DNA of 64,000 bases from Chitinophaga agri (GTDB lineage Bacteria > Bacteroidota > Bacteroidia > Chitinophagales > Chitinophagaceae). The stretch is taken from assembly GCF_010093065.1 (NCBI RefSeq), contig NZ_CP048113.1, forward strand, positions 992,001 through 1,056,000. The letters are read 5' to 3'. The position numbers were made by a program, and so were the translations under genes. How positions within the stretch are numbered: the stretch's first letter is position 1; each line of letters starts with the position of its first letter. The notes beneath the pieces were generated by a model that was given only the letters and a program-made list of their open reading frames with translations, did no database searches and was not told where the DNA came from. Positions 1 to 9,555 of the stretch are shown here, in pieces.

Positions 1-1428
1 GAGGAGATTATCCATCATGTAGGCGGTATTCTTTACATCACGCCAGAGTTCATGAGAGAAGATCCTGAATTGTTCTTCCGGCATTTTATCATCCCTGAGC
101 AGAAATAACAGACCTTCCAGTATGGCTAAAGGAGAGCGTAGGTCATGCGAGATCACGGAGAATATTTTATCCTTGACCTGGTTCCCGTTTGCAAGAGCAA
201 TATTCTGTTCCATGATTATCATGTTTTGCTGCTGCACCTGGGTATTCCTGTGGTTCAGTTGCTGGTAAAGGTCCTGCTGGCGCCTGTACATGAGATACAG
301 CACTGCGGTGATGATAAATAATCCCAGTAGCAACATGCTGCAGAATATTACCAGGATACGTTGCTGGCGGATCGTAGCCAGGTGCAGTTGCTGTTCTTTC
401 CTGAGTAATCTGTTCTCATGCTGCTTCTTCTCGGATTCATATTTTTCCTTGGTATTAGCAATGAACTTAGCTTTTTCCAGGCTGAACACTTCTTCATTCA
501 TGCGACTGAACTGCTTGAAATGGGCAAGTGCGTCGATATAATTGCCCCTGGCAGAGTCCAGCATTGCCATGTTTCTATGATATACCAGGGTATTTTTGGC
601 GTTTTTCTGAGAGGTATTGATGAAGGCTGCCTGGGCAAGATGCTCCGCTGCATCTTCGAAATGATGTAGCATTGTATGCGCAAGACCAATGTTAAGGTTT
701 GCTTTTACGACACCATTAATATTGTCGGCTTCTTTATAGTATTGTTTTGAGATAGCGAAGTAGGGTAGGGCTTCAGCATATTTTTTTTGCTGCAGGTATA
801 TCAGACCTATGTTTTCATAGGTAACAGCGAGCCCTGGATGATCGTTAAGAGACAGCTTTATTTTCTCCGATTCCAGCATGAAATACAAGGCTGAATCAAG
901 GATGTTCAGGCGTATATAACTGCTGCCGATACTGTTAAGCGTTCTGGAGATTTCGCCCGGCTGTTTCAGCGATTGTTTAATAAGAAGTGCCTTCTTCTGA
1001 TAACGTAGGGCCTGTCTAGGCTGATCCTGTTCTACGAGGATATTGCCGATATCCGTATTAAGGATACCCAGCGCATGCATATCATTGAACTCCTCAGCGA
1101 GCTTGAGTGCACTGATCGTGAGGTCAAGTTGTTTGTCAAGATTTCCACGGATATTTTCCGCCAGGGCCAGGTTGCGGGTAGCCCACATAATACCCGGTTT
1201 AAAACGAAGGCTATCGCTTAACGCCAGCGCTGCGCGGGCGAATTGTTCTGTTCTGGACGCATCTTTAGGAAAATACTTCCTGGCTTCCTGATTGAGTAAC
1301 CGTACCAGTACTGTGTCACGGGCAGGATGTCGCGTCAGCTGGCTGGTTTGAGCAAAGACCTGATTGGTCAAAGTACAAAGCGTGGCCAGATATATAAATT
1401 TATATAACTTAATTCGGACAATCCGCAT
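1..1428 (-). CDS. TPR-containing sensor histidine kinase (3' end cut by window edge)
   Basis: The reading frame is open from an ATG at 1428 to the window edge, giving 476 residues. The first 26 or so residues form a signal peptide (cleavage near VFAQ). Residues about 40-330 are helical repeats that read as tetratricopeptide repeats (for example RTLNSIGSSYIRLNILDSAL), then a coiled coil, a single membrane span at about 358-381, and a HisKA phosphoacceptor box around H428 (FSVISHDLRSPL). The ATP-binding domain lies outside the window. The family consists of inner-membrane kinases with a periplasmic TPR sensor, common in Bacteroidota. No partner regulator is visible here. The assignment is firm for the family; the signal sensed is unknown. 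Confidence 0.9.
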   Translation of the reverse strand, partial: MRIVRIKLYKFIYLATLCTLTNQVFAQTSQLTRHPARDTVLVRLLNQEARKYFPKDASRTEQFARAALALSDSLRFKPGIMWATRNLALAENIRGNLDKQLDLTISALKLAEEFNDMHALGILNTDIGNILVEQDQPRQALRYQKKALLIKQSLKQPGEISRTLNSIGSSYIRLNILDSALYFMLESEKIKLSLNDHPGLAVTYENIGLIYLQQKKYAEALPYFAISKQYYKEADNINGVVKANLNIGLAHTMLHHFEDAAEHLAQAAFINTSQKNAKNTLVYHRNMAMLDSARGNYIDALAHFKQFSRMNEEVFSLEKAKFIANTKEKYESEKKQHENRLLRKEQQLHLATIRQQRILVIFCSMLLLGLFIITAVLYLMYRRQQDLYQQLNHRNTQVQQQNMIIMEQNIALANGNQVKDKIFSVISHDLRSPLAILEGLLFLLRDDKMPEEQFRIFSHELWRDVKNTAYMMDNLL

Positions 1429-1518
1429 AGAGAGTCTAGTTGTCGGTACAAACGTTCTTTAAGGGTAACCTGAATGCTGCACTAAAAGTATATAAAAAAC
1501 GGATGCAAATTTTCAAAA

Positions 1519-1549
1519 TTTGAAATATTGTGCTTCGTTGTATCTTTTG
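1519..1549 (+). promoter_or_regulatory. Candidate Bacteroidota-type promoter
   Basis: TTTG at 1519-1522 is followed after 18 bases by TATCTTTTG at 1541-1549, close to the Bacteroidota TTTG/TAnnTTTG consensus. It faces the SelW-like gene that starts at 1671. The spacing is slightly short and the 5' leader would be about 115 bases, so this is only a candidate. Confidence 0.35.
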
Positions 1550-1670
1550 GCTGCATATGTATTACTAATGTAAGGATTTTATTCTCAGCATTCTTTCCTG
1601 GTAGCCAATATTTGGTGGAAAGAAGTACTACATTGCAGTTCTATTTCATATATCATTAACTTATTTAGAG

Positions 1671-1949
1671 ATGAAACCTACAGTAACAATAGAGTATTGC
1701 CCTAAATGTGGATGGATGATGCGTGCGGCCTGGATGGCCCAGGAACTGCTGACCACATTTGCAGACGATATTTATAGTGTGACCCTGCAGCCGAGTGAAA
1801 CCAATGGCAGCTATATTATTTATGTCGATGGTATCGCAGTGATCAATCGTAAGGAACTGGGACATTTCCCTGACATCAAGGAAGTTAAGCAAACAGTCAG
1901 GGATAAAGTTGCTCCGGAAAAGAGCCTCGGGCATAGTGACCGTAAATAG
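1671..1949 (+). CDS. SelT/SelW/SelH (Rdx) family thioredoxin-like protein
   Basis: A 92-residue protein begins MKPTVTIEYCPKCGW, with a CxxC redox motif at residues 10-13. That is the signature of the Rdx family, small selenoprotein-W-like proteins in which bacteria use Cys in place of selenocysteine. The rest fits the usual fold, including a conserved central VDGIAVINRKELGHFPD segment. The family is thought to act in thiol redox chemistry, with no known specific substrate. The gene ends 27 bases before the outer-membrane barrel at 1977, so the two are probably cotranscribed. Confidence 0.85.
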   Translation: MKPTVTIEYCPKCGWMMRAAWMAQELLTTFADDIYSVTLQPSETNGSYIIYVDGIAVINRKELGHFPDIKEVKQTVRDKVAPEKSLGHSDRK

Positions 1950-1976
1950 GATAAAAGTTGTTTCTTTGCATCCCGG

Positions 1977-3149
1977 ATGACTATGCAAAGAACTATAATT
2001 TTTACGACGATATTACTGGCCCTGGGCCAGCGACTGGCAGCACAAACGACATTGCAGGATACAGTAAAGCAACAGGAGAAGGATACAGCTGTCTTCCATA
2101 AGCGTAGCTTCTTTCCACTGCCCGCGGCGGCATATTCTCAGGAAAAGGGTCTGGAAGTGGGAGTAGTAATGCTCTATTCCTTTTATACTTCAAAAGATCC
2201 TGTGCTACGTAATTCCACGATCAACCTCATTCCTTCAATCACTACAGAGAAGCAATTCAAAATAGACCTGAAGACCGACATCTGGACTGATGCGAACAAC
2301 TGGCATTTTAAAAGTAACCTGCGGTACCATGATTTCCCCATTAATTTCTATGGTCTCGGCGATACGACCCGTAAGGCAGGAGCAACATTGCTGGACAACA
2401 GACGCTATAAAGTGCAGCTTGAAGCAGAAAAGCGTATAGGTGGGCATTTCTATGCAGGACTGTCTTTACTGTTCCAGCATGATACTTATAAAGCAGCGGA
2501 AGACAAAGGAGTATATCCTGAAATGTCCTTGATTGATAAGGACGGAGGGTACGCGACTTTCATTGGAGCGACAGGTATCTATGATAACAGAGATAACCAG
2601 AACTATACACATAAAGGTAGCTGGATGAGATTGAATGTAGCGTTCGCACCAGCGTTTCTGAGCAAACGAGCCCTGTGGAAATTTGATGGACAGGTGCGTC
2701 ATTTTATTCCCATTTCCGCCAGAAGTACAGTTGGATTAAATGGTCTGTTTAATTCACTGCAGGGTAGTACGCTTCCATTTTATCTCCTGCCTGAAATGGG
2801 CAATGACCTGATGATGCGTGGTTATTATACAGGTCGTTATCGCGATCAGAACTATCTCGCAGGCCAGGTTGAATACCGTTATTTCCTTGAACCCAGGATA
2901 CCGGTCAATATCTGGTTTCTTCATATGGAGCCGAAGTTTGCCTTGGCGGCGTTTGGTGGCTCCGGAGCAGTATTTAATAATCGCGATATAGCTATGTCGC
3001 ATTTCAAGCCCACTTATGGATTAGGCGTACGCTGGTTCTATGATGAAGGTGCTAAACTTACGATTCGTATTGACTACGCATGGGGAGAAAAACGTCGCGG
3101 TGAGGACCGCCAGTCTGGTTTGTACCTTTCTCTCGCAGAAGCCTTTTAA
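1977..3149 (+). CDS. BamA/TamA-like outer-membrane protein (surface antigen D15 type)
   Basis: This is a 390-residue protein with an N-terminal signal peptide (cleavage near RLAAQ). The remainder is alternating beta-strand sequence ending in an aromatic residue (LYLSLAEAF), as outer-membrane barrels do. Segments such as MGNDLMMRGYYTGRYRDQNYLAGQVEYRYF resemble the RGY/R-strand region of the Omp85/D15 barrel, given here only as a partial description. It is short for BamA and has no obvious POTRA repeats, so it is probably a barrel-only Omp85 relative. A second in-frame ATG lies six bases downstream. Its function is unknown. Confidence 0.75.
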   Translation: MTMQRTIIFTTILLALGQRLAAQTTLQDTVKQQEKDTAVFHKRSFFPLPAAAYSQEKGLEVGVVMLYSFYTSKDPVLRNSTINLIPSITTEKQFKIDLKTDIWTDANNWHFKSNLRYHDFPINFYGLGDTTRKAGATLLDNRRYKVQLEAEKRIGGHFYAGLSLLFQHDTYKAAEDKGVYPEMSLIDKDGGYATFIGATGIYDNRDNQNYTHKGSWMRLNVAFAPAFLSKRALWKFDGQVRHFIPISARSTVGLNGLFNSLQGSTLPFYLLPEMGNDLMMRGYYTGRYRDQNYLAGQVEYRYFLEPRIPVNIWFLHMEPKFALAAFGGSGAVFNNRDIAMSHFKPTYGLGVRWFYDEGAKLTIRIDYAWGEKRRGEDRQSGLYLSLAEAF

Positions 3150-3221
3150 AAAGATTACTCAATCATCAGGCATGTAAATTGTGAACTGATTTATAAGTAT
3201 AGTTGATCCAAAAATTCCATT

Positions 3222-4229
3222 ATGAAAAAAAGTGCAGCCCTATTCTGCGCGCTTTGCGCTATTGCTTCCTCACAAGTAACCCAGGCTCAGGATGTTAAGT
3301 CTCCATCTATGTCAAGGTTCTATGTAAAAATCGCAGGTGGTTATTATTTTAGCGTGTTCCCCGGGCAGTTCCCCAAGGTTGGCAGCTACGAGCCACATGA
3401 TGAACGCCTGGTATTTAATCCTGCTACCGGAGCATCTGTAACAGTTTCGGAAAAAGTATTGACGGGATCGTACGGAGCCGGTGGGAGGGGAAGACTCTCC
3501 TTCGGCTGGAACATTAATCAGTATATCGCCGTTGAAGGAACATTTAACTATTACCGTAGCAAGAAAAATCTGATGACACGTGAAGAGACTACAGTGATCA
3601 ACACCAGCACAACTGTTGGAAAGGTAGAGTCACATGGGTATGTTGATGCGATTGATTTTGCTCCAGGTGTAGTCATGAGCCCAGGATTGAAAAAGGTCAA
3701 CCCGTATGTTCGTTTCGGCCTGGTTGTTCCTTTATGGGGGCGCCTGAACATAGAAACGGATGCAAGTCGCAGTGGAACAGCTGCTGTCGGCGGCCAAACG
3801 GTAAGGACACAACTGAACGTACACCGAAATGAAAAAGTGAAACCGAATGTTACATTAGGGTTCCAGGGAGCGCTGGGTGTTGCCTTCCCGGTTGCTAATA
3901 AGCTGGACATTATTGTTGAAGCAGAGTATCGCAATATTCCGGTACGTAGCAAGGAAAAAGAAGTTACAGTCTATGACGAAACGGTAGCATTGATCAATCC
4001 GGCAAATGGAGCCGTGATCTCTACACAGCATCGTGGAGTCGATGATCTGTCTACGGCTGAACGCCACACCAAGTATGTGACTACGCTTGATCAGAGCTCT
4101 AATACCCCGGTTGGTCAGCAAGGTGCGGAAGTAAGTTATAAAGACGACAGCAAGCCTGCAAATGAACTGAAATCCTACATTAATATTGGCGGTCTTGGTG
4201 GGAATGTTGGTCTCCGCTGGCGTTTTTAG
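3222..4229 (+). CDS. Outer-membrane beta-barrel protein of unknown function
   Basis: This 335-residue protein has a signal peptide (cleavage near TQAQD) and glycine/aromatic-rich beta strands. It ends in GGNVGLRWRF, a typical terminal barrel strand with a final Phe. It resembles general OmpA-barrel/porin-like proteins but I see no specific family motif. The gene follows the BamA-like gene by 72 bases on the same strand. Its last 50 bases overlap the convergently transcribed FMN reductase gene. Confidence 0.7.
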   Translation: MKKSAALFCALCAIASSQVTQAQDVKSPSMSRFYVKIAGGYYFSVFPGQFPKVGSYEPHDERLVFNPATGASVTVSEKVLTGSYGAGGRGRLSFGWNINQYIAVEGTFNYYRSKKNLMTREETTVINTSTTVGKVESHGYVDAIDFAPGVVMSPGLKKVNPYVRFGLVVPLWGRLNIETDASRSGTAAVGGQTVRTQLNVHRNEKVKPNVTLGFQGALGVAFPVANKLDIIVEAEYRNIPVRSKEKEVTVYDETVALINPANGAVISTQHRGVDDLSTAERHTKYVTTLDQSSNTPVGQQGAEVSYKDDSKPANELKSYINIGGLGGNVGLRWRF

Positions 4230-4761
4230 TCGCTGCAAGGTCCGTTATCAGTGTAGCTAAAGACCTTTCCAGCAATGGATCTATCAGCTGTCCTTCGGCG
4301 TCTATTTTAGTGCGTATCAGTGGTATGATCAGTTTATATTCCTTTTTGATAGCCGCTGTCATGACAGTCAGTGTCTGTAAAAGCGAAGCATGTGCTTTTT
4401 CACCGCCCGTAGCAAGTGGGGAAGCGCTGATCACTCCTGTCGGTTTATGCATCAAGTCAGCAGAAGATACCAGCCAATCCAATGCATTCTTCAGTACGCC
4501 TGGCATGCCAAAAGCATATTCGGGCGTACTGAATATTACAGCATCTGCACCCCGCACCTGTTGCCTGAGATGCTTTACAGTCGCAGAAGCTACTGATGCT
4601 GGTGTATCAAGTTCCGGACTGAAATATGGTAATTTATCCAGCCCCTCATAAAGTGAAATTTCCACACCTTTCGGCGCAATGTTCGCGCAAGCCCTCAGTA
4701 ACGCAGTATTTGAAGAAGATGTCCGTAAACTACCGGATATACCCAGAATTCTAAATGCCAT
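4180..4761 (-). CDS. NADPH-dependent FMN reductase (ChrR/azoreductase-like flavodoxin fold)
   Basis: The start is placed at the ATG at 4761 (MAFRILGISGSLR) because the flavodoxin-like fold begins there; another in-frame ATG lies at 4785. GSLRTSSSNTALLR is the FMN-phosphate-binding loop, and FSTPEYAFGMPGVLKNALDW is the second flavin-binding motif of the NADPH_FMN_red family. Such cytosolic enzymes reduce FMN, quinones or chromate with NADPH. The C-terminal tail (ATKNASGDQHSHQDRQY) lies inside the convergent overlap with the barrel gene ending at 4229 and may be a recent extension. Confidence 0.85.
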   Translation of the reverse strand: MAFRILGISGSLRTSSSNTALLRACANIAPKGVEISLYEGLDKLPYFSPELDTPASVASATVKHLRQQVRGADAVIFSTPEYAFGMPGVLKNALDWLVSSADLMHKPTGVISASPLATGGEKAHASLLQTLTVMTAAIKKEYKLIIPLIRTKIDAEGQLIDPLLERSLATLITDLAATKNASGDQHSHQDRQY

Positions 4762-4873
4762 ACCTGTTACCAGATTTTTGTTCAATGTTTAGGGCATCAA
4801 GTTACAGCTAATTGTAAATATCCATCTTGTACGGACCGGATAAATATATTTCCATGTATATGCTATGCACTAT

Positions 4874-5116
4874 TTATTCTGTTGTGTAGCCGGTTGATAT
4901 GGTATCACAACCTAAGCCGCTATTCAAGTCTGACGGCGAAATCTGCTGATCCGGCAGGCTGTCGCTTGAAGGATAAAAATCTGTACATGGTATTGGATCG
5001 TTTGATATAAACCCTGGTATCGGATCATCTGATATAAACCCTGGTATTGGATCGGCATCAGTATTTGCAGCAGAGCTGGGAGTTCCAGCTTTGTTCATTC
5101 TCAGTAGAATGAACAA
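4874..5116 (-). CDS. Small hypothetical protein with DPIPGFIS repeats
   Basis: This is an 80-residue ORF; a second Met is at residue 7 (MNKAGTPSS). The centre carries two copies of DPIPGFIS followed by a degenerate third (DPIPCTDFY), with a 9-residue period that matches a 27-bp DNA tandem repeat. There are two Cys residues and no clear signal peptide or membrane span. I do not recognise the family. It lies at the edge of a gene-poor stretch, so it could be a peptide precursor, a surface-related fragment or a chance ORF. Confidence 0.35.
   Translation of the reverse strand: MFILLRMNKAGTPSSAANTDADPIPGFISDDPIPGFISNDPIPCTDFYPSSDSLPDQQISPSDLNSGLGCDTISTGYTTE
4989..5056 (-). repeat. 27-bp tandem repeat, about 2.5 copies
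   Basis: Positions 4989-5015 and 5016-5042 are nearly identical 27-mers differing at four positions, and a third copy begins at 5043 and decays after about 14 bases. The period is a multiple of three, so the repeat preserves the reading frame of the small ORF that contains it. Confidence 0.85.
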
Positions 5117-5740
5117 AAAATATGAATACAGGAATTAATAGTGCAATCATGACAATTATTCTACGCTTTAGGTATAGTCCTGTGGTGTTTAGGTGAATGG
5201 ATCAATAAATGTGCTGAGTTGATATTTGTATAAATCACCTCAAGCTCTTACAGCGCGTTAAGGATTAAATATAAGCGATAACGCCAGAATAACGAATGTA
5301 TATGCAATTCTCGGGAACTAAATAGACCTGCTTACAATTACTCAAAAGCCAACACCCTGCAAATTACCCAACATAATCGCTTTTATAAGTATGTAAAAAA
5401 TACTACTGAAACAATTCTATTCGGATGCGAAAGGAAAAGATTCACGTAATGCAGTCCGCGGTGACTTTTTATAACTTACATAAGATCTATTATCCGTGGA
5501 TCCCAAATGCTATTTAATAACTTCTATTTTTATTGCAGTATTTATATCGAATAATTTATATTATGTTAAATAGTATTAAATAGAAATCCCTCCTATAGCA
5601 TTTGTCCTCGTTATTTGGATTTAATTCATTTGTTTAGAATTTTGTTATTGCAGGATTTAGATCTGGACCCAGATCTGGTAAGTAGTTTTAAATCCGTCCA
5701 TGCGAGAATGGATGGTCATAAGAAAAAAAGCGGTGCCTGA
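5117..5740. other. AT-rich intergenic stretch without recognisable genes
   Basis: About 620 bases contain only short ORFs in all frames. A perfect 8-bp inverted repeat, AGATCTGG-AC-CCAGATCT, is present at about 5659-5676. I see no RNA gene or mobile-element end. Confidence 0.6.
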
Positions 5741-5960
5741 TCAGGAAAACCTGATCTTGTCCCACAGCTTATTTTTCACAACCTGTTCGATCACCCGAAT
5801 CATGATAATTTCAGCTAATTGTATCCGGTTTGACTGGATAAATATTTCGTTGCCTTCAATTCCCTCAATCTTGCTGATTGCGACTATGTAGGATTTATGT
5901 ACACGTATGATTGTATAAAAACGCGTTCATTTCATCTGTATTATTCAGCGCTGATAAGAA
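5741..5960 (-). pseudogene. Remnant of a LytTR-family DNA-binding response regulator
   Basis: On the minus strand, 5741 to about 5930 reads through to a TGA at 5741-5743 as a clear LytTR-domain C-terminal half: IIRVHKSYIVAISKIEGIEG, then NEIFIQSNRIQLAE. The match is to the family core xRVHRSYIVNxxxIxxIxGNxI. There is no start codon; an in-frame stop lies just upstream, and a plausible continuation (IFLSALNNTDEMNAFLY) is in another frame. It therefore looks truncated and frameshifted. The receiver domain expected upstream is absent. Confidence 0.6.
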
Positions 5961-6210
5961 AATGGCGGCTATTTGAAAGTTACGCCAGTTTTAAGTGATT
6001 TTAACGCAGTACTACTGACCAAATGCAACTATCTCCGTGGGCGGGCTCCTCTCCTGTTATCCTGCATATTTAACCTCTTTATATGTTTTTTAGTGAACCG
6101 CTCATGCAGGTGGCCAGTCTCTTTTCTTCGATTTTTGCACTTGCTGTTTGCAAGATGAAAGGGACAGGCTCTGAAAGGGTTAAACCCTTCCCTCCTGCCC
6201 CTCGTGGTCG
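5961..6210. other. Intergenic region upstream of the remnant and downstream of the GLPGLI gene
   Basis: No convincing coding sequence is present. Short palindromes such as CTTGCTGTTTGCAAG (6139-6153) and GGGTTAAACCC (6177-6187) lie near the 3' end of the GLPGLI gene and could contribute to 3'-end formation, but neither is followed by a clear T-run. Confidence 0.4.
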
Positions 6211-6897
6211 CTACTTTGCAGAGTGGTCCTGCGTTTTCACTATCTTCATGCCACCAGGGGGAGTGACATCTTTTTCCGCCACCGGTACAAAATCAATGCT
6301 GGTTGCTTTGAAACTGACGCGTTTACTTTCCATTGCCAGGATTACCCCCGGTCCGGTGAAACCCCCAAAAGGAGTACCGGCTTTCAATGGCAGGTCAGTA
6401 GTATACCAAATCGTCAGGGCATCATCCTTTTTCGGCTTCACCACCCGCTTTCTACAGGTATAGCTAAGTATCACCCGGGTTTCCTCCGATTCCTGTATCT
6501 TATCATCCTTCTTCACCTCAAGAGATTTCTCTACCAGCACCTGAGGCGTCTTCGCCTTGTCTATCCACCAAACCTTATTACTATCGATGTCTATATATCG
6601 TTCATTTCCTTCTTCAGTCGCTACACGGATATTGGTATTGACACCTTCGTCTTCTTTCTCTATCGCATCAACAAAGAATGATTTCAGCCGCTGTCCATTA
6701 TAGATCAATTCTGCCTGTTCGACCACTGTGGCAGGTATCAGGTCCTTATACTGCATCTGATCCGGTTTCAGGTTAGCATGGATATTATAGGTCAGTTCAT
6801 AGTGTATCTGTCCCTGTGTTTTGTCCTGAGCGTATGCCTGGATCCAGGTGATGGTAATACAAAACGCCAGTGCTAATAAACGGAGCATGTTATTCAT
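6211..6897 (-). CDS. GLPGLI family secreted protein
   Basis: This 228-residue protein has a signal peptide (cleavage near AYAQD). The family hallmark segment, a GxPxGxxGxPGxIL-like motif, appears near the end as GTPFGGFTGPGVILAME. GLPGLI proteins are periplasmic or outer-membrane-associated Bacteroidota proteins of unknown function. They are typically encoded beside TonB-receptor-like barrels, as here: the gene begins 6 bases after the barrel gene that ends at 6904, so the two almost certainly share a transcript and probably work together. Confidence 0.85.
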   Translation of the reverse strand: MNNMLRLLALAFCITITWIQAYAQDKTQGQIHYELTYNIHANLKPDQMQYKDLIPATVVEQAELIYNGQRLKSFFVDAIEKEDEGVNTNIRVATEEGNERYIDIDSNKVWWIDKAKTPQVLVEKSLEVKKDDKIQESEETRVILSYTCRKRVVKPKKDDALTIWYTTDLPLKAGTPFGGFTGPGVILAMESKRVSFKATSIDFVPVAEKDVTPPGGMKIVKTQDHSAK

Positions 6898-6903
6898 ATG
6901 TGT

Positions 6904-9462
6904 TTAATTTATTGGTGGTTGTTTTTTAAAATTTCGGACTTTATAGATCAGACTTAGCATATAGTAGCGACCCTGTACTACATTCTGACGATCTTCCGTA
7001 TAGCCATTACGGGAAATGCGGTTAAAGCTGTTGTTCTGATTGAGCAGATCCCTTGCCTCCAGGCGAAGTGCATATCTGCCACCGATATCTTTGATAAGAG
7101 CAGTATTAAGTAAAGCGACCGTATTATTGTATGCCGCATTCAACCCGGTGGTAGTATAACAATCTATTCCGGCTTCCATACTCATGCTCCAGGGAAGTGT
7201 AGCGATCGTCTCCAACGCGTAATTGAAAAACCAGTACTGCTGATCGGAAGCCTTATTAAACTCACTGCTTCTTTTGCTCCAGCTGGCATTCCCCCTGAGA
7301 TTGATAGTCAGGCTGTTAACCGGATAATAATTAAGATTGAGATCTGGCGTTACCGTCCATTGGCGAATCATATCTGCCATCGCATTGAAGTAACTGGGAA
7401 ATCTGTTATATGCCAGTTGCGTCCCCATTGTTAGGGAAGAACCATTCCCCATTAGCGGAAAGGAATACTCTCCATGCAAACTTCCACTATAGTAGCCGTT
7501 CGCATTAACGGGTGATATAATCTGTTTACCGGCACTATCAGTAGTATAACCATCCGTGAACTGATGATGGGTAGTAGAGAGACGAAGCTGAATGTTTGTG
7601 AAAGTGCTTCGGTACATATTATTCGACAGATATGCCAGGGACACCTCATGATTCACTGCCTGACGCAGTCCGGGTGTACCTTTTCTGATATACAGCGGGT
7701 CACTGATATCTTCTATTGGCCGCAACTGGCTTATACCTGGCAAAGACACCTGACTCACATATTGCATTCTCAGATGCCTTGTCTTAGCAAAACGATACCG
7801 GGCATACAGGTGTGGTAAGAAGGTATTATAACTGCCTGAGAGCGCATATTGCCTGTCATCCGAGCGGGCTTCCTGTGTACTGTTTTCCAGGCTCACACCC
7901 ACTGTATAATTGAGTCGCTTATAGTTTCCGGCAATAGAAACATCTGACACGTTCCTGATAATGGTATTCTCATACCTATCACTATACCGGAAATCCGGAA
8001 GACTATAAGTGCCGTCCGCATGATTGTAATTACGCGCCAGTTGTTCATAATCTCCCTTGCTGACATTCAGTTGCTCAGTCAATCGCAAGGCTGTATGCCG
8101 TGAAAGCTGCTCCGTATAGATAAGCTTGTTATTGAGGGAATAAGTTGTTGAGTTTCCCGCAATCGCCTGATCAAGAGTATCTTCTGCGTGCAGATTGATG
8201 TATTGGTTACGCGAGACATTCAGACTGCTATTCTTCAACTGCAGGTATTGTGGTGTAACTGTCATTGAGATTGTGCGGCCAGGTTTATGAAAGCGGTGAC
8301 GGTACAGCACATCTGCCGTGAAATTATTATTAGCTGTGTGACTGGTCAGCTGCTGCATACCGGCATTAAGAAGCTGTTTACCATCAACCGTTGTGGAAGT
8401 ATAATCCCGCAGACTGGACAGCTCTGTAGTGCTACTGTTGAAGGCGGGTGATATCTTCAGCGAATTGTATTTATTAAATTTCACATCAAGCGAGGTATTT
8501 ACCTGGTGGTTGATATTCGCCTGTAACGAGCGACCCTGCTGAAGATACTTATAGACAGTATCAGGCAACTGATAATGTCTGTTATAGTTATACCGGTTCG
8601 CAGATGTAAAACGGTTATAGAAGTAACTGCTGCGTAACTTCAACGCATCCGACCAGTCATTGTTGTAATTGACACCACCATACTGGGTATTATTCAATCC
8701 CGTTGGTCGGGTGAGTTCCGCCCTTTCTGCGGGATCATCACTGTTGATATGAACGCCTTTCATTTTACTGAGTTCCGCAATTGCTGCAGCAGGCAGGTTA
8801 TTAAACAACTCCGGATTCGAACTAAGCATCCTGATCAGCTCTGACGCCGAAAAACCGGACTTATTGACGTTATTAGCTTTAAACAGCACAGAGAATTGCT
8901 GTTGTCCGGCAAAGCTGTTGATGTTTATGCCACCTTCATATTTACCATCCGGACCAGCTCCGGCAGAAACGTTTCCAAAATACCCCCTCTTGCGGTCTTT
9001 CTTTGTAACGATATTAATGGTTTTCACTTTATTGCCATCATCAATCCCTGTAAACTCTTCCTGGTCGCTCATTTTATCCAGCACCTGGATCTTATCGACC
9101 ATATCAGCAGGAAGATTTTTTGTGGCAATAGCAGGGTCATTTCCGAAGAACTCCTTGCCATCTACCAGGATCTTTCCGACCGTTTCTCCCTGCGCGATAA
9201 TATTCCCGCTCTGGTCGACCTTCACCCCCGGAAGTTTCTTTAGCAGGTCTTCCACCACCGCATTGTCCCTGGTTTTATATTGCGAGGCGTTATATTCCAC
9301 CGTATCACCTTTCATACGCACCGGCGGACGGCTTTCTACTACCACTTCCTTCAGGTTCTTTATTTTGATAGCAGTATCAGCTGACGGTGTGCCTTTCGTC
9401 TGTCCATAACTGTGAGCAGTAAAGAGTAGGCCGGTAATAAGAAAAGCGGTAAAGTTTCGCAT
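6904..9462 (-). CDS. TonB-dependent-receptor-like outer-membrane beta-barrel protein
   Basis: The start is placed at the ATG at 9462 (MRNFTAFLITGLLF), which begins a signal peptide; the open frame extends 16 codons further upstream. Residues about 35-150 form a TonB plug domain (NLKEVVVESRPP, AVVEDLLKKLPGVKV, KILVDGKEFFGNDPAIATKNLP). The remaining ~700 residues are barrel strands of the OMP_b-brl_3 type, and no N-terminal carboxypeptidase-regulatory domain is present. Proteins of this class pair with GLPGLI partners. The transported or bound ligand is unknown. The gene follows the two-component pair by 93 bases, suggesting coexpression or regulation by it. Confidence 0.85.
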   Translation of the reverse strand: MRNFTAFLITGLLFTAHSYGQTKGTPSADTAIKIKNLKEVVVESRPPVRMKGDTVEYNASQYKTRDNAVVEDLLKKLPGVKVDQSGNIIAQGETVGKILVDGKEFFGNDPAIATKNLPADMVDKIQVLDKMSDQEEFTGIDDGNKVKTINIVTKKDRKRGYFGNVSAGAGPDGKYEGGININSFAGQQQFSVLFKANNVNKSGFSASELIRMLSSNPELFNNLPAAAIAELSKMKGVHINSDDPAERAELTRPTGLNNTQYGGVNYNNDWSDALKLRSSYFYNRFTSANRYNYNRHYQLPDTVYKYLQQGRSLQANINHQVNTSLDVKFNKYNSLKISPAFNSSTTELSSLRDYTSTTVDGKQLLNAGMQQLTSHTANNNFTADVLYRHRFHKPGRTISMTVTPQYLQLKNSSLNVSRNQYINLHAEDTLDQAIAGNSTTYSLNNKLIYTEQLSRHTALRLTEQLNVSKGDYEQLARNYNHADGTYSLPDFRYSDRYENTIIRNVSDVSIAGNYKRLNYTVGVSLENSTQEARSDDRQYALSGSYNTFLPHLYARYRFAKTRHLRMQYVSQVSLPGISQLRPIEDISDPLYIRKGTPGLRQAVNHEVSLAYLSNNMYRSTFTNIQLRLSTTHHQFTDGYTTDSAGKQIISPVNANGYYSGSLHGEYSFPLMGNGSSLTMGTQLAYNRFPSYFNAMADMIRQWTVTPDLNLNYYPVNSLTINLRGNASWSKRSSEFNKASDQQYWFFNYALETIATLPWSMSMEAGIDCYTTTGLNAAYNNTVALLNTALIKDIGGRYALRLEARDLLNQNNSFNRISRNGYTEDRQNVVQGRYYMLSLIYKVRNFKKQPPIN

Positions 9463-9555
9463 GGGCACATTGTTGATAACGGAACAAATGTATCCACGGA
9501 ATGAAGGCAATCGGGTTAACGAACCTTGTTATATAGTTAATGACTGTTAATATGT

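Noticed and set aside
5700..5891. 63-codon plus-strand ORF
   Set aside because: It is antisense to the LytTR remnant, which explains the open frame.
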